This document shows, one piece after another, positions 1 to 10,949 of a stretch of DNA of 64,000 nt. The DNA is from Dermacentor variabilis. Taxonomy: Eukaryota > Arthropoda > Arachnida > Ixodida > Ixodidae. A program made the position numbers and the translations under genes. Position 1 is the first letter of the stretch; each line of letters begins with the position of its first letter. The stretch spans positions 210,211,845 to 210,275,844 of the forward strand of contig NC_134568.1 in assembly GCF_050947875.1 (NCBI RefSeq), in the 5' to 3' direction. Under the pieces are notes generated by a model. It had not been told where the DNA came from, did not search any database, and saw only the letters and a program-made list of their open reading frames with translations.

Positions 1-12
1 TGGTTGGAGCCC

Positions 13-1500
13 CTATTCCAGGGCCCCACTGGCACGAGCGGCTCGCTGGGCTTGGTCCAGAAGAGCCAACTGGCTCTCCCGACCCTCGTCCGCAAGCCAT
101 GCCTCCCACTGCCTATTCCTCATTACTGGATGTTGCTGTAATATGGGACTGTCTATGTGCGGAGGCCTCCTGGGGCACTCCCATGTGATGTGTTTTAGTG
201 TGGGTGTGTCTGTGCACCACGGGCACTCGTCAGAGAACCTCGTGGGGTGTATTCTGTGTAGGTGGTGCAGGTTGGGGTATGTATTCGTCTGAATACGACG
301 CCAGTCCCTCTCCTGTTCGCTGTTTAAATCGGAGTGAGGATGTCCAAAACGTCTCCGCTCCTGCCTTTGCTGTAGGAGGATGTCACGAGAATTCGGTGGA
401 AGGACGTCGCTAGGCCATGCCGTTGCTCGGACGTTCAAACCTCGAGCAATATGGTCTGCCCTAGCGTTTCCTGCCAGTCGCTCGTGTGCCGGACACCAGA
501 CGATAGTGTGGTGCCCCTCTAGTTGAGTGCCTAAAATTTTGATTATTGATTTGGGTGCCGTTCCTTGTAAAAACAGGCGGCAAGCCGCTTGTGAGTCGGA
601 TAATATGACAGCCGAATTGGTTTGGCGCTCGGCGTCCTGAATGGCCAAGGCAATGGCTGCAGCCTCTGCCACGCATGCCGAGGCGGTTTTGAAGGATGCC
701 GTTGTTACGTTGTTGTTGCATGTAGAGACTATGGTGAAAGTGTCTGAGCTGGCTCGACTGGCATCCGTATAATACACCCCCGGTCCCATGCCGAAACGTT
801 TGTGAAGGGTCTTTGCCCTTGCTCTGCGTCGTCCGGGATGGTACTTGGGGTGCATGTTTTTGGGAATTGGGGCCACCGCGATGTGCGATCGAAGATTGCG
901 GTCTATCTGTGCCGTTTCCTCTCCGCAATACTGGGGTCTCAGGGGAAAGCCTAACCTCGCCAATACTTCCCTGCCCTGAGTTGAAGAACAAAGTCGTTCT
1001 TTCTGGGGATATAACGTCGCGACTGCGTACTCGTCAAAAGTATTGTGCAGGCCCAGTCCCTCGAATCTCTCTGTGCTAGTGCATTCGGGAAGACCAAGGG
1101 CGGCTTTGAAGGCTTTTCTTATTATTGCGTTTGCCTGTTTAATCTCTTGGTTTGTCAAGGCCTGATACGGAAGGGCGTATGTGAGTCGGCTAATTACGAA
1201 TGCGTGAACCAGGCTGATGGTCTCTCCCTCAGTTATGCCGTCTCTGCTTCTTGCCACTCTCCTTATCATTCTGGCCACGTTTCCTGTGACCGCCTTTAGT
1301 TCTTGTACGGTGTGAGATGTTCCAGCATTCTGCTGTATCCACATCCCCAATATTCTGAAGTAATAAAATTGAACTTTCACCTTGCGACAATTTGCTGCGC
1401 CGCAACAATGCCTTTCTTTCTTTTGTGAGGTGGGGGCACGGAAATGAAAAGAAACGCAAGGAAAGCAGGTGGGCCATAAGCTAATGCCTACTTTGGGCAC
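13..1500 (-). CDS. LINE ORF2, C-terminal part: RT thumb, RNase H and CCHC motif
   Basis: An open frame of 495 codons reads leftward and ends in TAG at 13-15. From about residue 50 it matches the end of a LINE reverse transcriptase (FRILGMWIQQNAG, then ISRLTYALPYQAL). An RNase H domain follows with all four acidic positions visible: YYTDASR, CVAEAAAIA, LSDSQAACR and NARADHIARG. The C-terminus has a CX2C...H...C motif (CPWCTDTPTLKHITWEC). RNase H plus this motif is typical of I-group non-LTR elements. The fingers and palm of RT and the endonuclease are absent, so the copy is 5'-truncated near 1400. The first 35 or so residues look unrelated and the annotated Met is probably not a natural start. 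The product would copy element RNA and degrade it. A related element lies at 48.7-52.3 kb. Confidence 0.8.
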   Translation of the reverse strand: MPKVGISLWPTCFPCVSFHFRAPTSQKKERHCCGAANCRKVKVQFYYFRILGMWIQQNAGTSHTVQELKAVTGNVARMIRRVARSRDGITEGETISLVHAFVISRLTYALPYQALTNQEIKQANAIIRKAFKAALGLPECTSTERFEGLGLHNTFDEYAVATLYPQKERLCSSTQGREVLARLGFPLRPQYCGEETAQIDRNLRSHIAVAPIPKNMHPKYHPGRRRARAKTLHKRFGMGPGVYYTDASRASSDTFTIVSTCNNNVTTASFKTASACVAEAAAIALAIQDAERQTNSAVILSDSQAACRLFLQGTAPKSIIKILGTQLEGHHTIVWCPAHERLAGNARADHIARGLNVRATAWPSDVLPPNSRDILLQQRQERRRFGHPHSDLNSEQERDWRRIQTNTYPNLHHLHRIHPTRFSDECPWCTDTPTLKHITWECPRRPPHIDSPILQQHPVMRNRQWEAWLADEGRESQLALLDQAQRAARASGALE

Positions 1501-2118
1501 CTAATGTGGCTACGAAGGAATGTCGAAGAAAGCGTTAGACTCTTGGTCCACAGACAACCATAGGCATACTGCTCGGTATTCTACACCGGCGAGACAAAAT
1601 TTTGCTGAGAGGTTGCGCTCAAGCGAACGCGTTGCAATCCGTCGAGTCCGTCGAATGGCGGCGAGTGACCATGCAGTGTTTCTTTTTCTCGTCTGCTATC
1701 CAGAAGCGTCCAAAACTATGCCAGGCGAAAATCCACTCGGCCAGAGAAAAACGAACGCGCATCGAAGTGCGCCGCGCGGTGGTCGGGGCAACACGATAAA
1801 AACGCATGCGCTCTGGCTAGTTCCGGCAGCCCGCGGGTAGCGAGAAAAAAAAAAAAGAGGTTCAATGTGTTCTCGCGAATAAAAGTCAAAGTACAAAAAT
1901 AAATAAGACGTTACCTTTGCTGGCTTTAGTGTATTGACATGGATGCTTTGGCGCAGGTGAAAAAAAAAAATGTTGATATTCTTTTCTGTGACATAACGGC
2001 ACAAATGAATCACCACAACACTTCATCTCATCGGACCTTACTGCGTGCTTTGTCAACTTGTCTGATATTTTGTTGATCTGGCTTGTCTCATTGTATGATC
2101 CCATGTACGACTTTAGGA
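1501..2118. other. Unassigned, AT-rich stretch
   Basis: I recognise no gene here. Short frames on both strands overlap one another and have no family resemblance. Two adenine runs (about 1842-1854 and 1960-1968) are present, which could be old retroposon tails, but no flanking duplication was seen. Confidence 0.4.
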
Positions 2119-2276
2119 AAGTCAATGCACCTTTGGCGTCAAATGTTCATAACAACATTAAACCCACAAAGTTTCGGAGTTGAAAATCTAAAGAACGTCT
2201 TCGGAAATGTCAATGCACCTTTCGCATCAAAAGATTATGAGAACTTTATAGCCATAATGTTTAAGAATTGAAATCT
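2119..2276 (+). repeat. Imperfect tandem pair, about 70-bp unit
   Basis: Two diverged copies of one unit lie at 2119-2189 and 2207-2276. Both begin GTCAATGCACCTTT and end in a TTGAAA...TCT block, with a matching A/T-rich middle. The pair probably belongs to the dispersed repeat that continues to 2604. Confidence 0.6.
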
Positions 2277-2604
2277 ATGCGTTCCGTAGATTCCGCGGCC
2301 TTCGCGAGATGCCACGACGAGCCCGCTCATCATCAAAACGCCCTTGAAATTTCCTGCTCGGATGGAGCTCCTTGCGTTATGTGACTCTCGGTGCAGAGGC
2401 GTTGCCGTGAAATACAGCCCGATTTCGCAACGTTCGCGCTGATATGTCTTTTCGAGCGTGAAAAGGAAATTCTTGACAAAATCCAGCATGAGTTCCGGCG
2501 CCGGAGGTTGTTTTGGTCAGGGGCGCACGACAGCACGAAATAAATTCGGGGGGAAGAGGCTGAAGCCCCATCAGCCCCCCCCCCCCCTACTGGCTACGCC
2601 CCTG
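2277..2604 (-). repeat. Dispersed repeat ending in CAGGGGCGTAGCCAG
   Basis: Read on the minus strand, the segment starts at 2604 with CAGGGGCGTAGCCAG followed by a G-run. It then continues for about 320 bases without a coding frame of any recognisable family. CAGGGGCG-type ends are common in hAT-like DNA transposons, but the opposite terminus was not located, so the class is inference. The homopolymer at 2575-2587 is a likely length polymorphism. Confidence 0.4.
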
Positions 2605-2628
2605 ATAACAACGTATATAGCGACCTAT

Positions 2629-3331
2629 ACTCGCGGACAACTTTTCTTGGCTATGCAGTGAAGGCTACGGAAACCAAGCGCGCCTCTTTTGCCGCTGCTG
2701 GAACTAATCCCTCAGTTTCGTTCACATTTTCTTACGTGGGAAAGAGAAAAAATATTTTTGTTTTGTTTTTTTACAGCACCGATGTAAAAAAACACGCGAG
2801 ACCATCGCACGTTTTGCACATTGATTAAACGCAAAATGGCGCCCGTGTCTTCTGGTGAGTGTTTCTCGCTTGCTGTCCCGCCAATCAACTCCCCTGAGAG
2901 GCTGTTGATCAACTTCAGCAACAAAATATTGTTGAAGCACACAAAAGAAGTGTTTGCAGTGTCTGCGCGGAAATCAAGCGAACCCATCTGGAAATCGCAA
3001 CTTTCGGCATGTACAAAAGAGTCAGCGAGCTGACTGTTGCGCTGACAGTGTCGGTGGCGCGTCCAAGCCCTAACCGACGCCATACGGCTATTTCGGAGCT
3101 CCGACGCAGGCTGCGGTGTACGCTGTTCAGAACTTGATTCATATCGGATGTGAATAAGCATTGATTGGCGCCGATTTAGTTGTATCTGCCTTCACTAAAG
3201 AGGTTGTGCGAGGTTGGCGACACCGAAACCGGTGCCGAGCGCGCCCGGACTACATCGCGTACGAATGGTCATGAGCAGAAGCTCTGCCCCCGTAGCTTTC
3301 GCTTCATAGCCAAGAAAAGCTGTCCGCGAGT
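2629..3331. mobile_element. Non-autonomous DNA element with 42-bp terminal inverted repeats
   Basis: The first 42 bases (2629-2670) recur in inverted form at 3290-3331 with only a few mismatches; both arms begin ACTCGCGGACA when read inward. The 703-bp element has no transposase frame, only short overlapping frames, so it must depend on a partner element. No clear target duplication could be read at the edges. The superfamily is not assigned. Confidence 0.7.
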
Positions 3332-5539
3332 TTAAGGCATGTGTGGTCCTTTTTTCTGACAAAAGAAAAGCAAGAGAAAGCCTGGGAATTTTTTATCCAC
3401 GTGACACGTGCCCTCGCACCCATAGTATAAGTGGTAACAGACGTAAACGTCATCAGTGCATTGTGTCTATTACGAAAGTGCAAACCTGGGTCATGGTCTT
3501 GTAGCGGTTCGGAAAGCGAACCGTTCTCATATGAAGCGGCGAAACTCTACTGAAGAAAAATGTGTTTCAGGATTCACTCCTCCATGTTTAACGGGAGATC
3601 TGCTGAGTCACTGTTCAAATTTCTCTTTTACGGCAGCCTCAATCATTCAGAAGAGTCAAAATCCTCTGTTTCATGTAAAAAAAGAGATACGTTTTAATAA
3701 AAACAGTTACTAAATACTCAGGGTTCTATTACTGAATAGTTTTGACCCTGTTTTGATCCGCGTCTCCATACGGAGACACGGTGTCTTACTCAAACATTAT
3801 TTACCACGCCGGCGACTCATACGCACCGCGCGAAATTTAAAACTAAAGACGTTTTTGTTTGCTGCGCCATCTTGTTCACAGTCCAAGAATAAAATTTTTG
3901 TTTTTTGAGTAATTTTTTAATCTACAAATGGCGGCAATCTTTAAATGTGGGACATAGATCGCCGTACGCTATTGGATCTTGCCGTTGGGTGCGGGAGTCG
4001 GCCGACGTTGAGGAGGATTTTGAGATGAAACTGGAGGTCTATTTACATTATTTACAGCCACAACACAAAGTAATTAACAGTCATAAAGTCATTGACGGCC
4101 GGCAGCAAATCGGATGCTGCGGCCCGTGGCAAGTAGGACGAATGAATGAAGGAATGCCTCTCTCTGCTCCCTGTCTCTCGCTTTTACCCCTTCGGTGTCT
4201 CGGGGTCATGACATTTTCGGCCAATCGTCGAGGCCGCTCAGGTGTCGTCATTTTCCTCCAATGGTAGGCGCCCGTGCAAGTGCCGTCACATTCGGCAGAT
4301 GGGGTTGCTCCAAGGGCTCCACTGCCGGACAGGTGACTTGTGACCGGCGTTGCCTCCTGGTCTGCAAGCGCTCAGCTGGAGGAAACGGGTTGTTCTCCTA
4401 ACGATCTTTCAGAGCTGCAAAACAGCTTTGCTCAGAACCGTGCCAGGCTCCCGTTGCACTTTCGGGAAGAGTCAAGCAGGGGTGGAGTCAATAGCTCGAC
4501 GGGCGGCAGCTGAGGTGGGTGTCGCCAACTTGTCTGACAGGTCCGGAAACGTGTTAAACGCGCTCCTGCGCACCTTAATTGGAATGCGACGGCGATGGGA
4601 TGTGGTCGGGGAACTCGAGTGATGCCAGGAAAATGGTCCGTATCCAACAATGCCATATTTGATCGTGAAGAGGGTAGATGCTTTAGTTGCCGGACCATCG
4701 AGCAAGTGACGTCGGTCTGGCAATTATGTCGCGTCCTCGAGTGGTTTTCTGGATATCAGTGACTCATAGTTTGACGTCTGATCAATAGGATTTCGTTCGA
4801 GCCAAGCAGACCTGCAGAACCAGCCCATACTGTTGTTTTTGCATTTGAGATATAGGTCTGCGCTGTAGTTTAGCATGGTTTTGTTTAATGTCCTTCCTCA
4901 ACAGCTCATTTTCAGTCACTGTCCTTGCTCTAAATGTGCTGCGGTCATTTTTTGTGTGAAGTACGATGCGAAAGACCACTGGCCTCAGCAAATTCAGTCG
5001 CCGTTTCTGCAGCGGTGCAAGTACAAGTAGTGTGAGGCGAAAACCAGGGTCCGCTGCCGGAAATGCGATGTTTTCCTGTGCATCGCAGCTGAGAAGGACT
5101 GCTTTCTTCAATATCACAACATGTGAACCCGTTGATGCACCACTCGCACAACCTTGCATAAACAATTTCCCTCCTTTCTGTAACCTGCCAAAGCGTACGT
5201 GCAAAAAAAATTAGTATTGAGTCACGATGTCTCCCTATCAAGACCCGACCGAATTTGCATAATCATTGCCCTTGAAAGGTGAATTTTTCCTCCGCACTCT
5301 GGACACTTATACCATAAATACCTGCAATTTTCAAAATTTTCCCTGCAGAATATCATAATTCGTGACACAAGGGGCTACAGTCGGGCACTCAAGTCAGTCG
5401 CCATTGAGTGCTGTGTGGTTTCTGGGCCGATGAACTGTGAAGCCAGGTTCCCAAGACTTTTGCTTCGGTACAAGCCGGACGGCCTAATTTCCTCAAGCAT
5501 GTCGGGGAGTCTGGCATTGTTCGTTGAATAGGGAAAAAT
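3332..5539. other. Unassigned 2.2 kb with no recognisable gene
   Basis: Frames of up to 140 codons exist on both strands (for example 3905-4267 plus and 4782-5204 minus), but they overlap each other and show no domain, zinc finger, polymerase or transposase motif that I recognise. The stretch at 4090-4640 is GC-richer and could be an old LTR or UTR remnant; that is a guess. Confidence 0.35.
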
Positions 5540-6552
5540 GGTGGAGATATAAAATATTCACCAAGATAATTTCTAATAGAATAAAGGCGACACTGGACTT
5601 CAGTCAACCAAGCGAACAGGCTGGCTTCAGGAAGGGATACTCTACAATGGATCACACCCAGGAAGGGATACTCTACAACGGATCACACCCATGTCATCAA
5701 TCAGGTAACCGGGAAATCCGCAGAGTACAATTAGCCTCTCTATATGGCTTTCATTGATTACGAAAAGGCATTTGATTCAGTAGAGATACCAGCAGTTATA
5801 GAGGCATTACGTAATCAAGGAGTACAGGACGCTTAAGTAAATATCTAGGAAATATCTACAGAGATTCCACAGCTACCTTAATTCTCCACGAGAAAAGTAG
5901 GAAGATGCCTATAAAGAAAGGGGTCAGACAAGGCGACACAATCTCTCCAGTGCTATTCACTGCGTACTTGGAAGAAGTATTCAAGCTGTTAAACTGGGAA
6001 GGCTTAGGAGTGAGGATCAACGACGAATATCTCAGCAACTTTCGATTTGCAGATGACATTGTCTTGTTCAGCAACACTGGGGACGAGTTACAACAAATGA
6101 CTGAGAACCTTAACAGAGAGAGTGTAAGAGTAGGGTTGAAGGTTAATATGCAGAAGACAAAGATAATGATCAATAGCCGGGCAAGGGAACAAGAGTTTAT
6201 GATCGTCAGTCAGCCTTCTATAGAGTCTGTGAAGGGGTTCGTTTACCTAGGCAAATTACTCACAGGGAACCCTGATCATGAGAAGCAAATTTACAGAAGA
6301 ATAAAAATAGGTTGGAGCGCATACAGTAGACATTGTCAGTTCCTGACTGGAATCTTACCGTTATCATTGAAAAGAAAGGGGGGCAATGAATGCAGTGTAC
6401 CGGTGCTAACACATGGGGCGGAAACTTGGAGACTAACAAAGAAGCTTGAACAAGTTAATTATCGCGCAAAAAGCGATGGAACGAAGAATGCTAGGCTTAG
6501 CCTTAAGAGACAGAAAGAGAGCGATGGTGGATCAGAGAGCAAACGAGGATAG
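5540..6552 (+). pseudogene. RTE reverse transcriptase, broken
   Basis: RT motifs appear in order but in different frames. They are IFTKIISNRIKATLDFSQ with EQAGFRKGYST (5550-5640), DYEKAFDSVE, the motif A region (about 5756-5790), KKGVRQGDTISPVLF (about 5911-5955), FRFADDIVLFS with the FADD catalytic box (about 6044-6076), a KTK block, and a YLGKLL block. The tail holds HGAETWRLTKK, typical of RTE. A 31-bp tandem duplication at 5629-5690 shifts the frame early, and stops occur near 5835. The enzyme would have primed reverse transcription at a nicked target; this copy cannot make it. Confidence 0.85.
5629..5690 (+). repeat. 31-bp tandem duplication inside the RTE RT frame
   Basis: Units 5629-5659 and 5660-5690 differ at one base (ACAATGG versus ACAACGG). 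Because 31 is not a multiple of three, the duplication itself breaks the frame just after the GFRKGYST motif. Confidence 0.9.
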
Positions 6553-6654
6553 TCGATATTCTAATTGACATTAAGAGAAAAAAAATGGAGCTGGACAGGT
6601 CATGTAATGTGTAGTTTGGTAACCGGTGGACCATTAGGGTTACATAATGGGTGC

Positions 6655-7406
6655 TGTAATGTTTGGAGTCGGGCATGCAATAGATGGTAGCTGGCCCATG
6701 CCGTCGTCCAACTTATCCAGGCTGAGGACGTTGAAGGGAGAGACTTGTTCTCATCGAGAACGAGGAATATCGGATTTATTTACAGTATTTAAATGAGGAA
6801 GTTACAGTTCATCAGTCTAACATGACTGAAAAAGGAATGCGCACCGAGGAGCCGCCAACGGCTCCTTAAATACACGATGTCCTCCCTAGATCCCCTATAG
6901 GTGAGGGAAAGCGGCCGTTCAACCTGCTACCAATTCGGGGCGTTCAAAGTAATCGTAGCCGACCCGCCTTTGAGGGGGAGGGCTTACGCACTCACTTCCG
7001 CACAAGTTTCACTGACCACACCGAGGTGAGAGGGTTCTCGCAGACACGGGTCCTGCCCCGAGCAGGCGCCTCTTCATCCCAGTGTTGACTCCGCAGACAA
7101 TGGCCGCCGTGTCTGTCCATGACTTCTAAGCCCCGTGAGACGGCCGCAAGACATCTCCCAAGATTTCCACCGCTTCAGCCGTGACGGTGACGGCGAATCC
7201 ACTAACAATACTTGGTCTGCCGACCGCGTTTAGTCATAGCGGCGCCGAGGGTGTGTTGATGCGGCACATCGTCGACCCTATAATACGAGTCGCCGCAGCA
7301 GGTGGGGAAGGGTTCCACGGTCGCTTCTCGGAAGCTCGCCACCTCAGCAGCTGCAGCTGGCTGGGAAAATTTTGTAGGTCGGTACCCTTGCCGGCCGTTC
7401 GTAACA
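6655..7406 (-). repeat. 3' LTR of the Gmr1-like element
   Basis: The plus strand begins TGTAATGTTTGGAGTCGG and ends CGTTCGTAACA. The same 750 bases recur at 9678-10972 apart from an insertion. Directly beside it on the internal side, the minus strand reads GGAGGAGC, a short purine-rich tract where the polypurine tract should be. Confidence 0.85.
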
Positions 7407-7509
7407 GCTCCTCCATGGCCCGGAAAATCTCGGCTGACCAGTGCTGATAACCGCTGGGTAGGAAGAGAATGGCTTGTGACAAAGGGGGGGGGGCGTTTGG
7501 CTTTCCGGA
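7407..7509. other. Junction between integrase remnant and 3' LTR
   Basis: About 100 bases between the end of the integrase frame and the LTR. It holds a G-run (7486-7494) and no recognisable coding; most of integrase has been deleted here. Confidence 0.5.
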
Positions 7510-7770
7510 TCACCCATTTCCATGACAGAAACTCAAAAGGTCCTCTCTGTACTTAGTAGGTACGACTAACTGATCGGGAATCCCACCCTTTCGGTCTCTG
7601 TATTGCCGATACAACAATCCTCCTCTCTCTTGTATCCTCACATTGCGCCAAGCAATGCTTTCTTTAGCTGTGTGATGTAGTTTAGCTAAGCTGCTATCCT
7701 TCTTTTGCTCAGCTGCCAGTGACTCTCTGTGCACACGTAAGTGCTGATCAAAGTTCTTTGAGGCTGGTGA
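7510..7770 (-). pseudogene. Integrase amino-terminal remnant of the Gmr1-like element
   Basis: The minus frame reads HRESLAAEQKKDSSLAKLH, then RGGLLYRQYRDRKGG and VVPTKYREDLLSFCHGN. This is the segment just before and into the HHCC zinc-binding region of Ty3/Gypsy integrases. It stops at the CHG box. The DDE core and C-terminal domain are missing. The frame upstream (about 7735-7770) is readable in part as ASKNFDQHLRV. Confidence 0.75.
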
Positions 7771-8051
7771 TAGGAATGACCCTGTCTCACTTGCGAGTGC
7801 GCCAGCTGGCTCTTCTTGCAGGCGTGAACTTTGATACCCTAGTGACCCGCTCTTATTGAGCTCTCAGCCGGCAGGGTTTCCTCAGCCGTTTTTTCGTCCA
7901 CCGAGCCTAGCTCGGATTCTGTTGATGAAGTTACCTCTTTTGCTACTTCCGCTGAGCAGCCTTTGCATTTCCAGTCGAAAGCAACGCGATTTTACGAGCT
8001 TGGCTTCGCGTCAACGCCTCTACTACGCCCTCTCCCAGTTTAAGCCCTTTG
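7771..8051 (-). other. Deletion scar where RT and RNase H should lie
   Basis: Between the protease region and the integrase remnant there are only about 280 bases with several stops in every minus frame. A complete element would hold about 1.8 kb of RT and RNase H here. No YxDD box is present. Confidence 0.55.
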
Positions 8052-9476
8052 TCACGCAGTAACTGATACGACCGATTCGAAAAAAATGTAAGGGTACTGC
8101 AGCGACAAAAATTTGGAAACTGCAGCCTCGGTCACGAGCTCCCCGAACGGTCCACTAATTTTGACTTTGGCCATGGGCAGACACGGGCTGTGTTCTTCTA
8201 CAACCTGTTTGATCCATGGTACTTCTTCAGTGAAGTAATCTACCGTCACGTAAGACGGATGGACAATGTCCATAGTGGTGGCACTGTCTCGCAGCACCCG
8301 GCATGGTTTGCCATTAACTTGCAGGTCGTGAAGATATGGGCTAAAAAGTTCCATATTCTCGTCTTTTTCATCCACGTGGGAGAAAACTACGCTAGGCTTC
8401 CCGCAACTTACAGCGATATGTCCGAGTTTGCGGCACTTATAGCAGCGGATCGGTATGAAAGATTCCAATTTTCTTTTCTGTTCTTTTTGTGCGGTTTCTG
8501 CGTTAAGTTTATCCTCGCTCTTTTCTGCGGGCTTTTCCTCCACGTCTACAGGCTCCAATCGTCTAGTCTGCGGACCATTTTTGAACGGAAATAGTTTCCG
8601 CGGTCCATTTCGACCGTCCCAGTTTCCGTCCTTGGCGTTCAACTTTCTACGCGTTGCGTACTCTTCTGCTAATTCAGCCGCCATTTCCACAGTGTTTACA
8701 TTCCCTCTGTCTTGCACCCACAGTTTCACCGCTTGGGGGATGCTTTTGTAAAACTGCTCTAGACACATGCATTCTATGATCATGTCTCTGCTGTCGTACG
8801 CTTCCGCGCTTTTCAGCCACTCGACTAGGTTGGCCTTTAAGCTATATGAAAACTCCGGATACCTCTCGCTATCTTTCTTGCCTGTGCTCCTAAACCTTTG
8901 CCGAAAAGCTTCGGCTGAAAGGCGGTATTTCTTCAAGAGACTAGCCTTAACTTTTGCATAATCATATGCATCCTGTGCACTCAGTCTGGCGATTACCTCT
9001 ACAGCGTCACACGGCAACATAGACAGCAACCGCTGTGGTCATGTACTCGGATCGAAGTTCATCTTCCCGCAAGTCCTTTCAAAACTGCATAGGAACAAGC
9101 CTATGTCGGTCCCGACTTCAAATGGCTTTAATAGCCTGTCCATGCGGTATGATTCTGCCTCACTTGATCGTCCCAGAGCCCCTTCACTTCCTTGAGACAG
9201 CTCCAAACGTTTGCTTTCAAGTTCAAGTTGCATTTTCCTTAACTCGCGATCTTTCTCGCGCTCCTCTCCCTCTCTGTCCCGTTCTTCTCTGTCCCGTTCT
9301 TCTCTTCCCCGTTCTTCTCTTTTCCTAAAAAGTAACCCAATTTCAGTGTCTTCCTCACTGGCATGTTCGGAAATTAGCTGCAATGATTCCGAGTTTAGGA
9401 ATTCCTTGCGTACCTGTAGGCCCAGTTCCTCTCCAACAATCAGCAATTCGTCTCTCAGCAGTGTCCTTAACTCCAT
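8052..9476 (-). pseudogene. Gag with SCAN-like capsid, CCHC knuckle and damaged protease
   Basis: One frame starts at 9476 (MELRTLLRDELLIVGEELG) and runs to 8052 with one TGA at 9039-9041, in a place where Trp (TGG) is likely. Residues 1-110 are charged and coiled-coil-like (repeats of REERDREERD). About residues 165-260 resemble the SCAN fold: SAEAFRQRFR, YPEFSYSLKANLVEWL, LEQFYKSIP and AAELAEEYATRR. A CCHC knuckle follows (CYKCRKLGHIAVSC). A protease-like segment has LRDSATTMDIVHPSYV, where DSGA or DTGA is expected, so the active site is altered. SCAN domains are known to derive from Gmr1-like gag; the assignment here rests on visible motifs only. Confidence 0.8.
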
Positions 9477-9677
9477 GATTGCTGCTTTCTTGCCTTGATC
9501 CTGCTCGCTAAACCTACCTAGGAAAACACAACCTAGCTAACAATCAACAATCTAGCTTCCCTACTGTTCTAAACAGAACAACCACTAAATGAAGCCTAGA
9601 GAGTCAAAGCAAGAACCAAGCACTCACCGCAGACACAGCACCACGTCGCAAAGTCCGTCTCACCGCTGTCAGCCAGT
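9477..9677 (-). other. 5' leader of the Gmr1-like element
   Basis: About 200 bases between the 5' LTR and the gag start. The bases next to the LTR (minus strand, from about 9676) contain TGGCTGACAGCGG, which begins with TGG as a primer-binding site should, but I could not match it to a particular tRNA. Confidence 0.45.
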
Positions 9678-10422
9678 TGTAATATTTGGAGTCGGGCATG
9701 CAATAGATGGTAGCTGGGCCCATGCCGTCGTCCAACTTATCCACGCTGAGGACGTTGTTGAAGGGAGAGACTTGTTCTCATCAAGAATGAGGAATGTGGG
9801 ATTTATTTACAGTATTTACATGAGAACGTTTCAGTTCATCAGTCTAACATGACTGAAAGAGGAATGCACACTGAGGAGCCGCCAACGGCTCCTTAAATAC
9901 ACGATGTCCTCCCTAGATCCCTAGGTGAGGGAAAACGGCCGTTCAACCTGCTACCAATTCGGGGCGTTCAAAGTAATCGTAGCCGACCCGCCTTTGAGGG
10001 GGAGGGTTTACGCACTCACTTCCGCACAAGTTTCACTGACCACACCGAGGTGAGAGGGTTCTCGCAGACACGGGTCCTGCCCCGAGCAGGCGCCTCTTCA
10101 TCCCAGTGTTGACTCCGCAGACAATGGCCGCCGTGTCTGTCCATGACTTCTAAGCCCCGTGAGACGGCCGCAAGACATCTCCCAGGATTTCCAACGCGTC
10201 TAAGAAGCCGTGACGGTGACGGCGAATCCGCTAACAATACTTGGTCCGCCGAGCGCGTTTAGTCATAGCGGCGCCGAGGGTGTGTTGATGCGGCACATCG
10301 TCGCCCCTACAGTACGAGTCGCCGCAGCAGGTGTGGAAGGGTTCCGCGGTCGCTTCTCGGAAGCTTACCACCTCCGCAGCTGCAGCTGGTTGGGAAAATT
10401 TTCTAGGTCGGTATCCTTGCAG

Positions 10423-10949
10423 GTATCCTTGCGTTTGGCAGTCATTCTCAGATCATGAACAGCAGGTTGCCATTATCCCTCAAGAGAAAAGTGTATAATA
10501 GCTGTGTCTTACCAGTACTCACCTACGGGGCAGAAACCTGGAGGCTTACGAAAAGGGTTCTACTCAAATTGAGGACGACGCAACGAGCTATGGAAAGAAG
10601 AATGATAGGTGTAACGTTAAGGGATAAGAAAAGAGGAGATTGGGTGAGGGAACAAACGCGAGTTAATGACATCTTAGTTGAAATCAAGAAAAAGAAATGG
10701 GGGTGGGGGGGCATGGGCAGGACGTGTAATGAGGAGGGAAGATAACCGATGGTCATTGAGGGTTACGGACTGGATTCCAAGGGAAGGGAAGCGCAGCAGG
10801 GGGCGGCAGAAAGTTAGATGGGCGGATGAGATTAAGAAGTTTGCAGGAACGACATGGCCACAATTAGTACATGACCGGGGTTGTTGAAGAAGTATGGGAG
10901 AGGCCTTTGCCCTGCAGTGGGCGTAACCAGGCTGATGATGATGATGATG
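10423..10949 (+). mobile_element. 5'-truncated RTE LINE with perfect target duplication
   Basis: ATCCTTGCAG occurs at 10413-10422 and 10950-10959, exactly at the edges. The empty site is seen in the other LTR as ACCCTTGCCG at the same place. The insert carries the RTE 3' end and finishes in a (GAT)n tail at 10932-10949, as RTE elements often do. The first bases repeat GTATCCTTGC, a small extra duplication at the truncation point. Confidence 0.9.
10455..10887 (+). pseudogene. RTE ORF2 C-terminal fragment
   Basis: The reading gives LPLSLKRKVYNSCVLPVLTYGAETWRLTK in one frame (10464 on) with RAMERRMIGVTLRDKKR after it. A frameshift falls in the G-rich tract near 10700-10720. The second frame then gives AGRVMRREDNRWSLRVTDW and GRQKVRWADEIKKFAGTTW, ending at 10887. 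This is the conserved C-terminal tail of RTE ORF2, beyond the RT palm. It lacks all catalytic residues and is dead on arrival by 5' truncation. Confidence 0.8.

Larger units (their letters stand above)
5540..6654 (+). mobile_element. RTE-clade LINE, left half, split by an LTR element
   Basis: This is the reverse-transcriptase part of an RTE/BovB-type LINE, 5'-truncated at about 5540. It stops at 6654 in a conserved 3' block (AACCGGTGG...GGGTTAC...GGGTGC) and resumes at 10973 with the next part of the same block (AAGGGAAGCGCAG, then GGGCGGCAGAAG). The interposed 4.3 kb is the LTR element described separately. The second RTE copy at 10423-10949 holds the same block uninterrupted and proves the order of the two halves. 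Confidence 0.85.

Noticed and set aside
1520..1840. 106-codon plus frame after the first LINE
   Set aside because: Shadow frames exist in all phases and on minus; no family resemblance.
4689..4704. 16-base match to the Gypsy leader near 19580 (CGGACCATCGAGCAAG)
   Set aside because: Isolated match without flanking similarity; may be chance or a primer-site-like coincidence.
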